A stretch of DNA of 64,000 nt from Adiantum capillus-veneris (lineage: Eukaryota; Streptophyta; Polypodiopsida; Polypodiales; Pteridaceae), in NCBI GenBank assembly GCA_014529385.2, contig CM043952.1, positions 54,578,119-54,642,118 on the forward strand. The letters run 5' to 3'. This document shows positions 10,971 through 23,587 of the stretch, piece after piece (the stretch's first letter is position 1; each line of letters opens with the position of its first letter). The position numbers and the translations under genes are program-made. The notes under the pieces were generated by a model that was given only the letters and a program-made list of their open reading frames with translations, ran no database searches and was not told where the DNA came from.

Positions 10971-13217
10971 TGTTATTGGGAACTAGAAGATGGGTTGGTC
11001 GCCCCCCCTCCCCCCCCCCCCAAAAAAAGAGAATCTCTATTAGGGAGAATCTTTTTACAAGCACAAGAACAAAGAGTAACCCCTCCATTCTAAATCTCAG
11101 ATTCGATGGTCAGTTCCTTCCCGTGCGGGAAATTCCGAGAGACGACCTCTGAATTCTGTTTCCATCTTACTTGGAGCGTGTAGGTCCATAGATTGTTCTT
11201 GATTCTGTTTTCAAAATCCTTGAGCGTAGACCGAGGCCTCCTTGCTCCTTGAGGGAGTACGTGCAAAAGCACACACGAAACAACTCGTAGAGCGTATTCA
11301 CAATCGGTACCTGTCGCTTCAAGTGCGAAAAAGGGAACTCCGAGCTTTGTCTTCCCGTGAGCACTTGCAGATTCCCGATGGTAGCACTCCTTTGCTCTAG
11401 CGCTGGCAAAACTGGGGGAGTGAGAGAGAGAGAGCTGATTGATTTTATAGGCACCTCGGACCGGCAGGAATAGGCGGTGTGGTGCCGGCAACAATAGTTG
11501 CAGAGGGGGTGCTAGAGGAGAGGGAGGATTGGCGGTAAGTTTGGCCACGCAAAAGAGAGAGAGATCGCACGTTATTTTCAATCCATAGGCCGCGTTGTTC
11601 TTTTTTTTGGAGAGCCTTCCTTTATTTAATTATTGGTTGCCCACTTATTAAGTCAGTGGCGGACCAATTTGAAAAAAAAAGTGTGAACGTGTTTATAAAC
11701 TCAATAAAACTGAGTGAGCTGAAATCTGATGCCACATAACACTTCTCAGGTGTCCCTAGATGCAGTTCTCAGGCACAGATGCAATGCAGATACAGATTCC
11801 TCGCTGGAAAGCATCTGCTTTTCTCTGAAAGCACTTAAGAATATTTTGATTTTTAGGAAAAGCTTCTCAGAACCTATCTTTATTCTTGTGCTTGCGTCTT
11901 TACGGGTATTCCTTTTTCCGGTTTGGATTTCCTGCAAGACCAATGGAATATTCCCTTTTCGATGCTCTCGTCACCCATCATGTGATGCATTAGGGTTATC
12001 CACTTCCTCGTCTCTCCCACCGAACTAACAACACAACTCCTTCGCGATGCTTAATATCACCCATCATGACACATCAGAGTTGTCCGTTCCTGACGGCTTT
12101 TATCAATTCTAGTAGATCTACAGTTCCTAACCTTTAAAGTTCAAGTGTATACATTAAAATATCCTTATTTCAATGAATAGAAATTACTTAGAAAAAGAAG
12201 AAAATAGTCCATTTAGCACTATGAGAGCAAGGAAGTATCCATGTGGTGTGTAAGATAAATTATCAACAATGGTAGGACCTTGTAGTAAAATGAAGGCAGA
12301 GAAACAATGCAAATCATACAAAGGAGAGAATTTTCTAAAAAATTATCACCTAGAAGATACAATGGGATGGCGTTGTCCACTAGTGCACTCTTAAGGTAGA
12401 GCTTAGATGGTGATTTGACAACTTAAGATAATAGGGCATACGAGGGGTAGATATCCACATCATAGGATGCTTTGGCTCATTACAATAACCTCTATTTATA
12501 GTATTGAGAAGGGTGGTAGGTTAGTGTATAATGAAGTACATATTCTAGATTACCTTTCATTATTAATGTGGTCCTTTATCCTTTGTTGGTGAAAAACCTT
12601 CCTCCATTTTTTTAATTACCTTCTTTGCATTAGCCATTTACGCAAGATTAAACCATAGCAATATAATCATACTCATCTCTAATCTAATCTAAACATGCTC
12701 ATAAGTGGAAATAGAGAAACCATGGCAAGCATAGGAGAGAATCGTCACCATGAAACACGCTTCAACAAGCTTAGGAGAGCAGCGTCACCATGAAATGTGC
12801 TTTAGCACGCTTGAATGCAAAATTGGTGAAACGGCCGAAACGTTTCACCTTGTAGGTAAATACGCTTGGTTGAAATGTTTTTTTCTATTCAGAGAATTGG
12901 CCCTCCAAAACTTTATTTATTTAATTTTGTATATGTTATTTCAAGGTTAACATAGCATGTGCCTCTGCTTAGCGGCTATTCTTGGTCTTTTTCTTCCTCT
13001 CACTCTTTCATGCATACATCACATGCATTTATTGTAGACACTTGTCATATAGAGGTGAATAAAAAGGGGCACCAAATACTCTCTCATCTCTCATCAGCAT
13101 CATCTTCTTCCTTTCTTTTCACTCTCCTCTTGTCACATTTGACAAGAGAGGCGTGTTAAATCGTAATTGGCACGATATATGATCATATCATGTACCTTTC
13201 TTAAGCTATTGCAAAAA
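10971..13217. other. Non-coding repeat debris
   Basis: No recognisable gene. On the minus strand, CTATAAAAT near 11442 is followed by a CT-rich stretch and an open frame of 163 codons (11581-11090) without a known domain; this resembles an LTR promoter and leader more than a gene. 11600-11730 repeats the sequence between the two copies at the start of the window. 12100-13200 is AT-rich with short open frames only, and a near-duplicate phrase at 12720-12800 (GAGAATCGTCACCATGAAA versus GAGCAGCGTCACCATGAAA). Confidence 0.4.
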
Positions 13218-13572
13218 TGTAACTTGCAACGGAAGTGATTTATGGTGATAACTTAGGATGAGTGCTTAGTGCGTACTTGAGGGTTCCTTTTGCTTAATGA
13301 GACAAACTAGAGAGTGAAGAGAGAATAATACTATGAGTGAAGGTTTTGTGAGTGATAGAGAGAGAAGAATAACATCAAATGGGGTCCCAAATTCCCCTCC
13401 AAGGGCCCCCATCTCCATTGCTAGAGAGCTATATGCTTTAAATTGCCCAATTGCTGATACAATGGATCTAGATGTTGAGATGGTGATAGGATGTGGCTAT
13501 GGGTGCTTGGATCTGCGAGGCTAAGGGCTGAAAACTGTGAACGCTCGGCTGATTTGACTTGGCTATGGCTGA
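13218..13572 (-). mobile_element. LTR H, first part (split by element B)
   Basis: TGTAACTTGCAACGGAAGTG matches the TGTAAGGTGCAGCGGAAGTG start of the LTRs at 37692, 41524 and 44826, and the phrases GGGTTCCTTTT and CCTCCAAGGGCCCC follow in the same order. It continues after element B at 35604. The family is read on the minus strand (see the primer site at 44811), so this is the U5 end. Open frames inside are not genes. Confidence 0.7.
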
Positions 13573-14189
13573 TGTCACAAACTGGTGATGTGGCTGCCCG
13601 GTACACACACATCCGCCCCGCAATGTAAATGTTGACGTGGTTGTACGGCACCCCCGGAAATTGCGGAATGGATGACAATATGTGGGCATCCCTTGTAATC
13701 TTTAAATATGTGGGCAGGGCTCGGAGCGGTCACTTTTTAGAATGTGTATGATATCACGTGAGTTAACCGGGAGGATTATTAAAAGACCAAAATGTATAAA
13801 AATGTATACATACAGAGGGGGGTGGGGGTTTTTTAGATAGGCTCATAGTGTAAGTATAGTATGTATATTGGGGTATTATTAATTACCTCTTGAACGCACG
13901 TGATATAGGGGTCTTTTGATAAGTGACTGCCCCGGGGGGCAGGGCCTCACAACTCAGAGCATCTGGACGTAGAGTCTGAGAGTGAGCGTCTGCCTGCACT
14001 CTTGTACTTTGAACACAGGTTAATACAAAAAGATATACCGAAAGGGGCGCCAGTCTTTATGGCCAATATCTTTAGGCACGGAACTTCGCCGGGCCAGTGT
14101 CGAATCAATTGTGAACTGTGAACTGTTTTGAAATGATTGTTTGTGGTGTCGTGGTAGATTCTCGACTTGGAGTGTCCAAGTGTGTTACA
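13573..14189 (+). mobile_element. Element B 5' LTR (carries an insert)
   Basis: TGTCACAAACTGGTG to AGTGTGTTACA, 617 bp, matching the 3' LTR at 34979-35603. Relative to that copy it lacks the stretch with the GA tract (about 35080-35325) and has an extra 217 bp at 13721-13937. It is preceded by GCTGA and the 3' LTR is followed by ACTGA, a 5-bp duplication with one mismatch. The shared AAAGGGGCGCCAGTCT box lies near 14040. Confidence 0.88.
13713..13945. mobile_element. Small hAT-like non-autonomous insert in the B 5' LTR
   Basis: The direct repeat GGCAGGGC (13713-13720 and 13938-13945) encloses 217 bp absent from the B 3' LTR, which there reads GGCAAGGC. The insert ends are inverted: TCGGAGCGGTCACTT at the left matches the reverse complement of AAGTGACTGCCCCGG at the right at most positions. 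An 8-bp duplication, short terminal inverted repeats and no coding fit a hAT-type MITE. Confidence 0.7.
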
Positions 14190-14190
14190 A

Positions 14191-14202
14191 TGGTATCAGA
14201 GC
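14191..14202 (+). promoter_or_regulatory. Element B primer binding site
   Basis: TGGTATCAGAGC, one base after the 5' LTR: the complement of the 3' end of plant initiator Met-tRNA, the commonest plant LTR-retrotransposon primer. Confidence 0.9.
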
Positions 14203-14259
14203 ACGGCCAATTTCTCTTCTACGGGAAATTCGATCCCTTTTTTTTTTTCCACGACACTT

Positions 14260-15800
14260 ATGGCTTTAGGCAGAAATTGGTCGACTTCTTTTGCATCGGG
14301 AGATGCAGAAAGAGATCACAACGAAGATTCACGCGAGGAGTATGGCCTGCCTCGGCCTACTCAGGCGGAGCTCGAAGAGATGGAGCATCGACGATTGAGC
14401 GACGATGCAACAAAGATGATGCTTAATTTTGCGAAGGACCCAAAATTTGCAAAATGTATGAGCGAGATCTCTTTCGATGAGGTGCACACACAGTGGCGGC
14501 AGACCACAGAGCCACCCCTCACACCAGCTCTCAAGAAACCTCCTACTCCCAGGATGTACACAGAGCAAGAATTAGAAGGGGTGGTTTTGATGCACGAATT
14601 GCTTTGCTTTTTGACGCGCAAAACAAAGCTAAAAAGCATGACAAAAAGCAGAAAAAAGACGTTGACTTCCCGGGTTATTTGGGTTGTGAGTCTACTTTTG
14701 AATCAACAAGAAAGCAGAAGAAGCATGTTCGATTTTAAGGAGTATCCAGTTCTTCTTTGTCTTCTTCTTCTGACAGTTCTTCTAGCTCATCTGACTCGAG
14801 CGAAGAAGACAGAAAAGGCAAAAAGCGAAGCAAAAAGCAAAGCTTCGGAAAGGGAAAGAAAAAGGCAAAGAAGTCTAAATCTTGCCTCGTGGTTGACAGT
14901 TCTACAGAGGACTTGTCTTCAGACAGATCGAACTCTGATGACAACAGCTTTTACGCAAAGAAGAAGAATTCTTATAAAGCCAATCAGTATGACATTCTGG
15001 AAGACAGAAGCAAGAAAGTGTGAGAGTTTAAGGAAGGTGGACAGTCAATTAAATTTGACACGTTTTCTGGTTATAGAGATGCTTCGAAGGCTTTGTCTTT
15101 TATACAGCAGTTTGACATAGCTTTCTCCGGAGGGCGTTACTTAGAGCACTTTAAGATTCAGAGAGCTGCCTCTTACTCTAAGGGGAATGCTCGAACTTGG
15201 TGGTCCACCCTTCTCCTAAACAAGACAGCGCCAGTTAAATGGTTGAAATTCAAAAGGCTTTTTATTTCTTCTTGGCTGACTCGAGAGTATGAACGCGACA
15301 TACGAATTGCTTGGAACCATCTTCGGATAACCAAGAAGGATATAGTGGACGCTTATTGCGAGATATTCTGGAGCTCTTTTCTACCCGCCTCTTCATTTAA
15401 GAAGATCTCATTCAAGGGATTGAGTGGTTTACCTTGGGTCTTCTTACAGAGATCCGAGATCATTGCTTAGAACAAAAGTAAGCTTCCATTGGGGAGTTGA
15501 TGAGTCATGCAAAACGGGGTTTTGCCATTCACTCTGGCATTCTAACCTACCCCACATATGAGATCATGACGCAAAGAGCCGAACAGACTTCAAAAAATGA
15601 AAGTAGAAAGAGAGAGAGCAACCCAGAACAGAAAGAAAAGGATGCACGACCCAAACTTACTCAAGAGAGGGCTCGCTACATAAAGGAGGGGGAGTGCTTT
15701 GGATGCTGGGAAACTGGGCATATCTCCGCGAAGTGCCCTATAAAGGCACAGAAAGAACAGAATGACAAGGACGACGAGAGGCCAGAGTTTGAGAGCAACT
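14260..15800 (+). pseudogene. Element B gag (broken)
   Basis: Starts at ATG 14260 (MALGRNWSTSFASGDAERD), matching element D's gag start. Next come an acidic and Ser-rich stretch (about 14750-14830), the gag core with FIQQFDIAFSGGRY (about 15097), WWSTLLLNKTAP and KFKRLFISSWL, and a zinc knuckle CFGCWETGHISAKC near 15698-15740. Frameshifts near 14570 and 14735, a stop at about 15023 and another near 15470 break it. The long Ser/Lys linker distinguishes the B/D family from A/C. Confidence 0.82.
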
Positions 15801-15834
15801 GAGGATTGTGGAAGAAAAGGCAAGATGAAAACAG

Positions 15835-18800
15835 GACTGGTTCCAGATTGTGTGGGTACTGATCCCAGCACGATGGACGAGAGTACAGAACTTTGCCGAG
15901 CTTGGGGCAAAGTGAAAGACCAAGAAGCCCCGATCTTCTTTGATGGAGGAGCCAAGGCCAACTTCATTTCACCGGAATTGGCGGCGCAGCTCGAGATCGC
16001 CCAATCGGATGGGACCACTTGCAGAGGCAGTTCTAGCGGCACTCGGCAGGGACGTAGCCATTACACCTGTCATTGGCAAACTTCGGTTGCATTGTCAGGG
16101 GTATTTGGGGCATTAGGACTTTTACATAATGCCTTTGGAAGGTTGTGATGTCCTCTGGGGAATTCCCTGGTACCACAAGAACAACGTCGTGATCGACTAT
16201 CGGGCAAGGAAAGCGACATTGACCACAGAGAAGGGCAGAACCATTGTACTCGATGTAAAACTTAAGGGCAAGTCTGTCCCTATTGTATCGGCTTCGGCCA
16301 TTTCTAAATTAATGAAATCCAGTTTGTTTGTTTACTCCATCTTTTTGAAAGAGTTGAGTGCTGAGGATAGGACAAATATGTCTGAACTTGATAAAGAATG
16401 CCAAGATTTTCTCCACTCTCATGCCGATTGCTTCTCAGAGGGCCTACCAAACGAGTTACCACCTGCTCGTCTTGAAGATCATACCATTGATTTGATACCA
16501 CCGAACCAGCCACCTTACCGTGTGAGCCGAGCCCAGAACGAAGAGATTATGAACCAAGTGAAAGATCTCTTGGAAAGGGTCTTGTCCAGCCTAGTACTTC
16601 ACCGTACTGCTCTCCTATGTTGCTGGTTTTGAAGAAAGACGGATCTTGGAGAATGTGCATCCATTATAGAGCTCTCAACAAAATCACCATCAAGAACAAA
16701 TTTTCGATTCCGAGAATCGGTGATATACTCGACCGACTTTAGGGATCCTCGTGCTTTAGCAGGATCGACTTGAAAAGTGGATATCATCAGATCCGAATCG
16801 CGTCGAGAGACGTCTACAAGATAGCCTTTCGGACGACTTTTAGGTTATTTAAGTTTTTGGTGATGCCTTTTGGCTTAACCAATGCTCCTGCGACATTTAA
16901 CCGGATGATGGACAGGATTTTTAGAGAGTACAGACTATTTGTTAGCACTTTCTTTGACATCATCATTGTTTTCTCCAAGGATGAGGCTGAACATAGAGAC
17001 CATCTGCTTCAAGTCTTTCAGGCATTATGAGATCACAAGTTAGTGATTAATGCGAAGAAAAGTGAATTTTTCCTACCAAAGATACACTTTCTGGGACACA
17101 TTGTCTAAGCAACGGGAGTGCAGATGGATCCGGCCAAGATAGACACTATCCCTGATTGGCCCGATTTGAAGAATGTCCATGAAGTTAGAAGCTTCTTGGG
17201 ATCGTGTTCGTACTACAGGCGGTTCATTAGAAAGTTTGCAGAGGTTGCTTCCCTTTTGCATATCTTGACACAGAAAGGAGTCCCTTTCTCGTGGGGAGCC
17301 ACAGAGGTGACCGACTTTCAGACTTTGAAAGAGAAATTGACTACGAGACCAGTTTTGACTTTGCCGGACTTGCAGAAGTCATTTGAAGTATATTGTGATG
17401 CTTGTGGTCATAGTCTGGGTGAAGTCTTAATGCAAGAAGGCCATGTCATTACCTACGAGAGCCAATTGTTCTTAAGGCCGGAATTGACAACACATATTTA
17501 TGAGAAAGAGCTTTTGGCGGTTATCCATGCTCTTACTCAGTGGCGGCACTACCTACTCAAAGCGGATTTTACTATCTTTGACAAACCATCAGAGTTTACG
17601 CTACTTCTTGTCACAGAAGCAGCTATCGGAAAAGCAGATGCGGTGGGCGAACATCTTGTCACAATTTCACTTCCAGATTGTCCATGTACAAGGACATAAG
17701 AATTTGGTGGCAGATGCTTTGTCTCGGATGCCGTTGGTTCTGGCTATTTCCGCGATACACCATAGGAGCTTCGAGGATATGGTCGATCAGTATGCCACGG
17801 ATACAGATTTTGCAGAGATTTTCACACGGATACGGGATGGAGAGACAGTAGCAGGATATTCCATTCGGGATGGCTACTTGATGAAGAAGACCACGTTGTG
17901 CGTTACACAGCCATTGAGGGAAAAGGTTATGACGGAATGCCATTGTCTGCCTTTTACGGGTCACCGCGGCATTGCTACCATCTTGAAAGGGGTAGAGAAA
18001 TACTTCTTTTGGCCGAGACTCAAGAAGGATGTGGACGAGTTTGTGCGTAGTTGCTTGGTATGCCAGAAGGTCAAGTTTGACAGGCATAAAGCACATGGAT
18101 TGTTACAGCCTTTGCCCATACCCACCCGCCCATGGGAAAGTATTGCAATGGATTTCATTTTTGATCTTCCGAGAACATAGGGTGGTCACGATGGTATCTG
18201 GGCTGTAATCGACAGATTTAGCAAGCAGGCTCATTTCATTCAAGTGAAGAAAACAATCAAGCCGGATCACTTAGCGAGATTGTTTGTGGCCCAGATTTTC
18301 AGATTACATGGCATGCCCGAGACGATTGTCTCTGACAGGGACTTCAGATTTACGAGTTTGTTTTGGAAGGCAATTTGGGAGAACATTGGCACGCGGTTGC
18401 AGTTCTCGTCTCTTTCTACCCGCAGACTGAGGGGCAATCTGAGATTGCCAATTCTGTGGTTTTAGATTTATTGAAGTATTATATCTCGGATCAGAAGGCT
18501 CAATGGGAAAAGTATCTACCTTTGGTGGAATTTGCCTACAACAACATGATACACTCTTCGACGAGGAAGGCGCCATTTGAGATTATTGAAGGTACTGCGA
18601 AGTTTCACCCTTCCTAAGCACGAAAGATAAGATTTTTGAAGCTGATGAGTACACGCGTGACTTAGACACGGCTTTTGCCAAGGTCCGCGAGGCTTTGCAG
18701 TAATCTCAGGAAAGACAGAAAAAGGAAGCAGATCGCCATCGTCGCGATTTGAAATTGAAGGAGAATGATTGGGTGCTCTTACATTTTGAAAAGGCATGCT

Positions 18801-19059
18801 TGAGAAAGAAAAAGGGAAAAGAGAGGCTTTTTCCAAAGCTTAGTATGCGATACTACGGACCTTTCCAGATCTCCGAAAAGATCAATGATGTCTCCTTTCG
18901 ACAGAAACTGTCTTACACTTGGAGGATTCACAATGTATTTCACGTGAGTCTCTTGAAACCTTTTAAAGGTGAGGTGCTCGAAGATGGGGAGCCTGATGAG
19001 CAACCCGAAGTGGAAGAAAACGAGGAGATCCTTGTTCCTGAATAGATTTTGGCACATAA
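15835..19059 (+). pseudogene. Element B pol, 5' portion up to the element C insertion
   Basis: Protease, RT, RNase H and integrase in Ty3/gypsy order, with many breaks. The protease site reads FFDGGAKANFI (about 15940), with Gly where DSG/DTG is expected. RT keeps KSGYHQIRI and [11 protein letters not shown], but the catalytic box reads FFDIIIVFS instead of FFDDMIVYS. RNase H CDACG is near 17397, integrase CLVCQK near 18055 and SDRDFRF near 18331. In-frame stops appear near 16740, 17027, 17105, 18178 and 19042, besides several frameshifts. The frame is cut at 19059 by element C within the linker to the chromodomain, which resumes at 34230. Confidence 0.88.
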
Positions 19060-20536
19060 TGTCACCAGCTTGTGACTACTATCTATCCTTTTTGTTGATT
19101 TCTTTCTTATTATCTATTTACTTTCACTTTTTGGAAACACCCCTCGGGAAATCTAACTGCCCTGCATTGCATAGCTAGTGTGGAACTGTCCAGAGGGAGT
19201 CCAGGCTTGAGGGCAAGAGAGCACTAAGGTTGGACAAAGACTATGGTTAGCCAAAGTGGGGTCATTGACTAGCCAAAGTGGAATCCTTTGCTACAGAGGC
19301 TACATTTCAATTCTGGGTGTGGCCACAGTGTACAAAGAGGGTCGGATGACCTAGAAGATACAATGGCAGCATCTCCTAAAATTTAGGGAACTGCTATTTT
19401 GGGACCTGAAAATGTGTTGACGTCATTACCTCCAGAATGACAAAGGGAACATTTTCTTACTCTGCCGTGAAGTCAACTGGGCAACCGGTTGGGATATTTT
19501 TAGACGGCAACCCCGAAACGAGAAAATGCTTATAAATGTGCCAAGTGGCACATTTTGGTGCAGTTTCTAATGCAAGAGAGAGTTGGCGCTGAATTTTAAG
19601 CTGGGAGAGGCTCATTTGCAGCTTTTGTCACAGGTTAAGAGCTATGGAGTGCTTGCTTTCCCTCTTATGCACAGTGCGGTGCCAGGAGTGATGCCCTGCA
19701 CGCTACGCACTGCCCTCTCTCTCCCCTTTGGCAGTATGTTATGCCCCACTAGTGGGCTCTTCATTTGACCAATGTACAGTTGTGTGGGTTCATGCGCGAT
19801 TGCCGAGGCAAGAGCCTCTTGCACAGGTACTGGATTAGCTAGCGGCTAATCCCCCCGTAGGTACAGGTGAATTCGGAGAGGTTTCACACCAGAAATCTCG
19901 TCCGATTCAAAGGGCAAGTAGCCCTACAGGTGCGGGAGCTCGAGGGCTTGCTACGGATGCGACCGGCACGCGAAACGGAGCCCAAAGCAGTAAATTACAG
20001 CCTGCTGTGTATTTTTGCAGGTTTAGGGTTTTGGCCCTAAACGGACCCTAATACCCCCAGGAGGTTCGGGGACGCAAGGGGACCGCTGTACAGGCGATCT
20101 GGCGCATTTTCAGGGCTGAAAACAGAGAATTCAGCGTGCTGCAGATTCTCGCCAGGTTTTGCAAAGTGCCCGTATGCGTCGGGAAAGTCGGCCAATGCGT
20201 GGGAATATTGACTGTGAAGGGTTCTAGTACAGTTATGTTGCCGAAATCGGGCTGGAACAGTGGAAATTCAGCTGAGTTTGTGCGGGGCAGCTTGTAGGGA
20301 ACCACAACGTTTATTCCCTCTTTTGAACAATAAAGAAATACCGAAAAGGGCGCCTAAGTTAGGGGCCAATCTGGTGTCCGTCTACTCATACAGGTGCAAT
20401 CTAGCAGCCTGTATCCCTCTCCCCTTTGTTGTGTCTTGAAAGTACAGGTAAAATGGACGACTAATAATGGGTGAAAGCTAAATCAAGGTTTGAAGTAAAG
20501 TCTACCGCCCTTTTTGGATTGAACAGGCCGGTTTCA
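19060..20536 (+). mobile_element. Element C 5' LTR
   Basis: TGTCACCAGCTTGTG to GGCCGGTTTCA, 1477 bp, nearly identical to 32747-34224. TATAAATG at 19531 is a likely promoter, and AATAAAGAAATACCGAAAAG near 20328 the polyadenylation/U5 box. The left flank is CATAA and the right flank CTCAA (34225-34229), an imperfect 5-bp duplication. Start and end resemble element A's LTR but the body is different. Confidence 0.92.
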
Positions 20537-20553
20537 TGGTTCCATCGACGGGA
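20537..20553 (+). promoter_or_regulatory. Element C primer binding site
   Basis: TGGTTCCATCGACGGGA, identical to element A's and directly adjacent to the LTR. Not the initiator-Met type; the tRNA is not identified. Confidence 0.7.
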
Positions 20554-20644
20554 CTAAATCACTTTTTCCCATAGAAGTGAGCCTTGGTCAGTTTTGGACT
20601 TGAAGACACAGGGGATCATAGACCAGACACAGGGAATTGCAATT

Positions 20645-22396
20645 ATGGCTGACAGACCAGATGATGTGACTGAAGAGGTTTCCTCTTCACAGGGTCAACA
20701 GACACATGAAGTGGGTGAGTCGTCAAGACCACCACAGACAGATGACGATATATTCAGGACCCAGTTGGCTACTGCTGTGGCTATGTTTACACAAGTAATG
20801 CAGAATCCGAGGTTTTTGGCCTTTCTGCAACCTCCTGTTCCGTCTCAGCAAGTTGGGTCACTGGATCATATTCAAAAGCCTGTTAAGGCTCGAGAACAGG
20901 TGATTCATACCGCACAGTCAATGGAAACACCTGTACACTTGACGGAAAACATGCAGTCTCCACAACCTATGCCTAAGGTGCAAGAACAGGTGGCTGAGAT
21001 GCCAGTCTTTCAAGCTGTACCAGTTCAGCCCGCCACCTTTCAGCAGCCTATAGCTGGTTCTAATGGGCAGGGAAGCAACCTACAGGCTATGCAACAGGTC
21101 TTCCCACCACCTTCATTACACCCTGGCTATTTTGGAGGTGGATCCGTATTCCAGAGCATGGCTGGTCATGCACCTGGAAATCAGTTTTATACGCCAGGAA
21201 CAATGTTTGGGGGTGCTCAAACGATGATGCCTAACCCCATGTATGGTGTCACGGGTATGCTACCAGGTTTCAGAGCACTCAGGGCCAATTTGGGATGCCA
21301 CAAGCAAATTTTGGTATGGCTGGAATTACAAATCAGCAGCCAAATATGGCGTTTCCAGGTCAAGTTAATAGCGGCCAAGGAACACAAATGAACCCTAATA
21401 GTGTTCCCATGTTTCAGTCACTTCCAGATGACAATTTAACGCCGCTGGAGAGGCCAACTCCGTACAAAGAAGGTGGCGAAGGTGTGTCTTTCACAACCTT
21501 TACAGGGTTTGATGACAGGAAGAAGGCTCTCTCATTCCTCCAGCAGTTTGACAAGGCCTATGCAGGGGGAAACTTTACAGAGGCTTCAAAGGTCCGCAAG
21601 GCAGCCACTTTCTTGACAGGGAATGCGGGACAATGGTGGACAACTTTATTGCTTCAAGGGCAAGCTCCGTCCACATGGATTTACTTCAAGCAGATTTTTG
21701 CAGCAGCATAGTTATCTGATGACTTTGAAGGAGATGTCATGACAGAATGGCACCAGCTAAATGCTGCCACTTGTAGAAATCTGGATGATTACAATCGGAA
21801 GTTTTGGAAAGCTCTACTTCCAGTAACTTCCTATAGGTTTGTGCCATTGACAGAACAGATTGAAAAATACTGTTGTGGCCTACCTAAAGGATTGAGAAAA
21901 TATTGCACGAAGACAAAAGTCACTACTTTGACGCAGCTCATCGAGGTAGCAAACACTGGTAATGGTTTGCTCAAGGGAGAAGATTGTGAATTTAACACTG
22001 GCGTCAAGGTAGGATCAGGCAGGAAAAATTCAGCCAAGAAGCACGTTCCCAATGAGGCTCCTATAGGGACTCAGGAGTCAGCCAACGCAGGGAAAGACAA
22101 AGCTACGGCTGAATCAGAAAAAGGACCAGCAAAGAAATGGAAAAGACGTTTTCCTCGCAAGTCAGAAGAGCAAAAGAAGGTCCTGAGGACAGAGAACAAA
22201 TGCTTTATATGTGAGCAGCCTGGCCACATTGCTTACAATTGTCCTACAAAGAAAAGGCCAGCTGATTCTGATGACAAGGAAGACAAGAAAGGAAAGAAGC
22301 CCATGGCTGGTCTAGTGCCAGATATGGTGGGCGACAAGCCAAATTCAGATGCAAGTGAGCTTTGCAGAGCATGGGGAAAGGTCAGGGATCAAACAG
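20645..22396 (+). pseudogene. Element C gag (frameshift and stop)
   Basis: Starts at ATG 20645 (MADRPDDVTEEVSSSQ). A Gln/Pro/Met-rich N-terminal half (to about 21290) precedes the gag core: FLQQFDKAYAGGNFTEASK near 21536, QWWTTLLLQGQAP near 21630, EWHQLNAATCRNL near 21745. A basic linker and the zinc knuckle CFICEQPGHIAYNC (about 22201) follow. There is a frameshift near 21290 and a TAG at 21709. The frame continues towards the protease ([12 protein letters not shown]) and is then cut at 22396 by element D; it resumes at 28903. Confidence 0.87.
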
Positions 22397-22943
22397 TGTA
22401 ACAGACTTGGACACTCCAAGTCAAGAATCAACCGCGACAGTACCAAATAACCACTTCAAAACAATTCACAGATCACAATAGATTTGCACTGGCCCGGCGG
22501 AGTTCGTGCCTAGAGATATTGGCCCCTAAGACTGGCGCCCCTTTCGGTATTTCTTTTTATATTAATCAATCAAAGTACAAGAGAGCGGTTAGGGTTTCAC
22601 TCTCAGACTCTGCGTCCAGATGCTCTGAGAAGTGAGGCCCTCACCACTAATTTAAAGGTTACAAGGGATGCCCAAAAGCAGAGCCCCAAAAGCTTTTAAA
22701 ATCAAAAGCATCAGTTCTCTCTCTCTCTTAGAGAGTCTTTTCTCTTTTTTTTTTTTTTTTTTAAAAGCAAAAGCAGAATTCGCGTCGCTCATCATTTTCC
22801 AAATTTTTGTTTTTTTTTTAATAATCGGTCTCCGCGATTTTCAGAATTTAGGGTTTTTGGCAAAAATTAGGGTTTGCAGGAATTTTAGGGTTTTTGGCAG
22901 AAATTAGGGTTTCTGCTATCCGCAACGTCATCACTTTGTGACA
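22397..22943 (-). mobile_element. Element D 3' LTR (minus strand)
   Basis: 547 bp, nearly identical to 28352-28897. Read on the minus strand it runs TGTCACAAAGTGATG to CCAAGTCTGTTACA. U3 (22840-22920) contains several AAACCCTAA-type motifs. The R/U5 part, with ATACCGAAAGGGGCGCCAGT (about 22530-22550), matches B. The left flank AACAG pairs with the right flank AACAA (28898-28902): a 5-bp duplication with one mismatch inside element C. Confidence 0.92.
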
Positions 22944-23587
22944 TACCCCCCTCTTGAAAGCATTGTAATCGACCGCGATTACGCCTGCAAAACCGACAAA
23001 AGCCATAAACCGTCTTAGCAGACACTGACTGTTAGTACCTACGTACTAGGAACACACAATCTAGCACATGTACAAAATCGACAGTCACATCACACGACAT
23101 CACCAGACATCACAGGACATCACATGACATTCAACATTCATTCGGATCTTAGACCATGATTTATGGGCAATGTAGCTAGCAATCACATCTAGGTCCAATC
23201 GGGACCTCATCGATGTCCGATTGACTAACCCCTATTGCAACCATGTCTGTTCGAGATCAATCAGACCAAAATGCTGCAGTCATTTCGGCTATCTGTTCCT
23301 GCACTCACAAGAAGTCAAGAACAAATCAGTATCATAATCAGGAATTCCATTTCATAAAGTCATCCAGCAGAATACTGTCAGCTCTCAGTATCCCTGAAGC
23401 TCAAAGAGACATCAGTGACTTTAGTATCAAAATCGAGGCATCTGTTGACAAAGGAGCGGAGTAACTCGCCTCTTGTGCATCCCACTGCACCAGATCTTCG
23501 GCCAAGCTGAGTTTCTGGGTTCCGTTTGGAGTAGACTATGCTAAACAAAAACATCGAGGTAAAGTTTCACAATCCGAGGAGTATCTG
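22944..23587 (-). other. Element D 3' untranslated region and polypurine tract
   Basis: Next to the LTR, the minus strand reads TTTCAAGAGGGGGGTA, a polypurine tract matching the one before B's 3' LTR (34968-34978). The rest is non-coding and resembles 34400-34978 in element B, including the GCGTAATCG and TTACAATGC phrases and ATCAATCG-type repeats. Confidence 0.75.

Noticed and set aside
11090-11581. 163-codon minus-strand open frame
   Set aside because: No recognised domain, sits in LTR-like debris beside a TATA-like box; GC-richer DNA gives open frames by chance.
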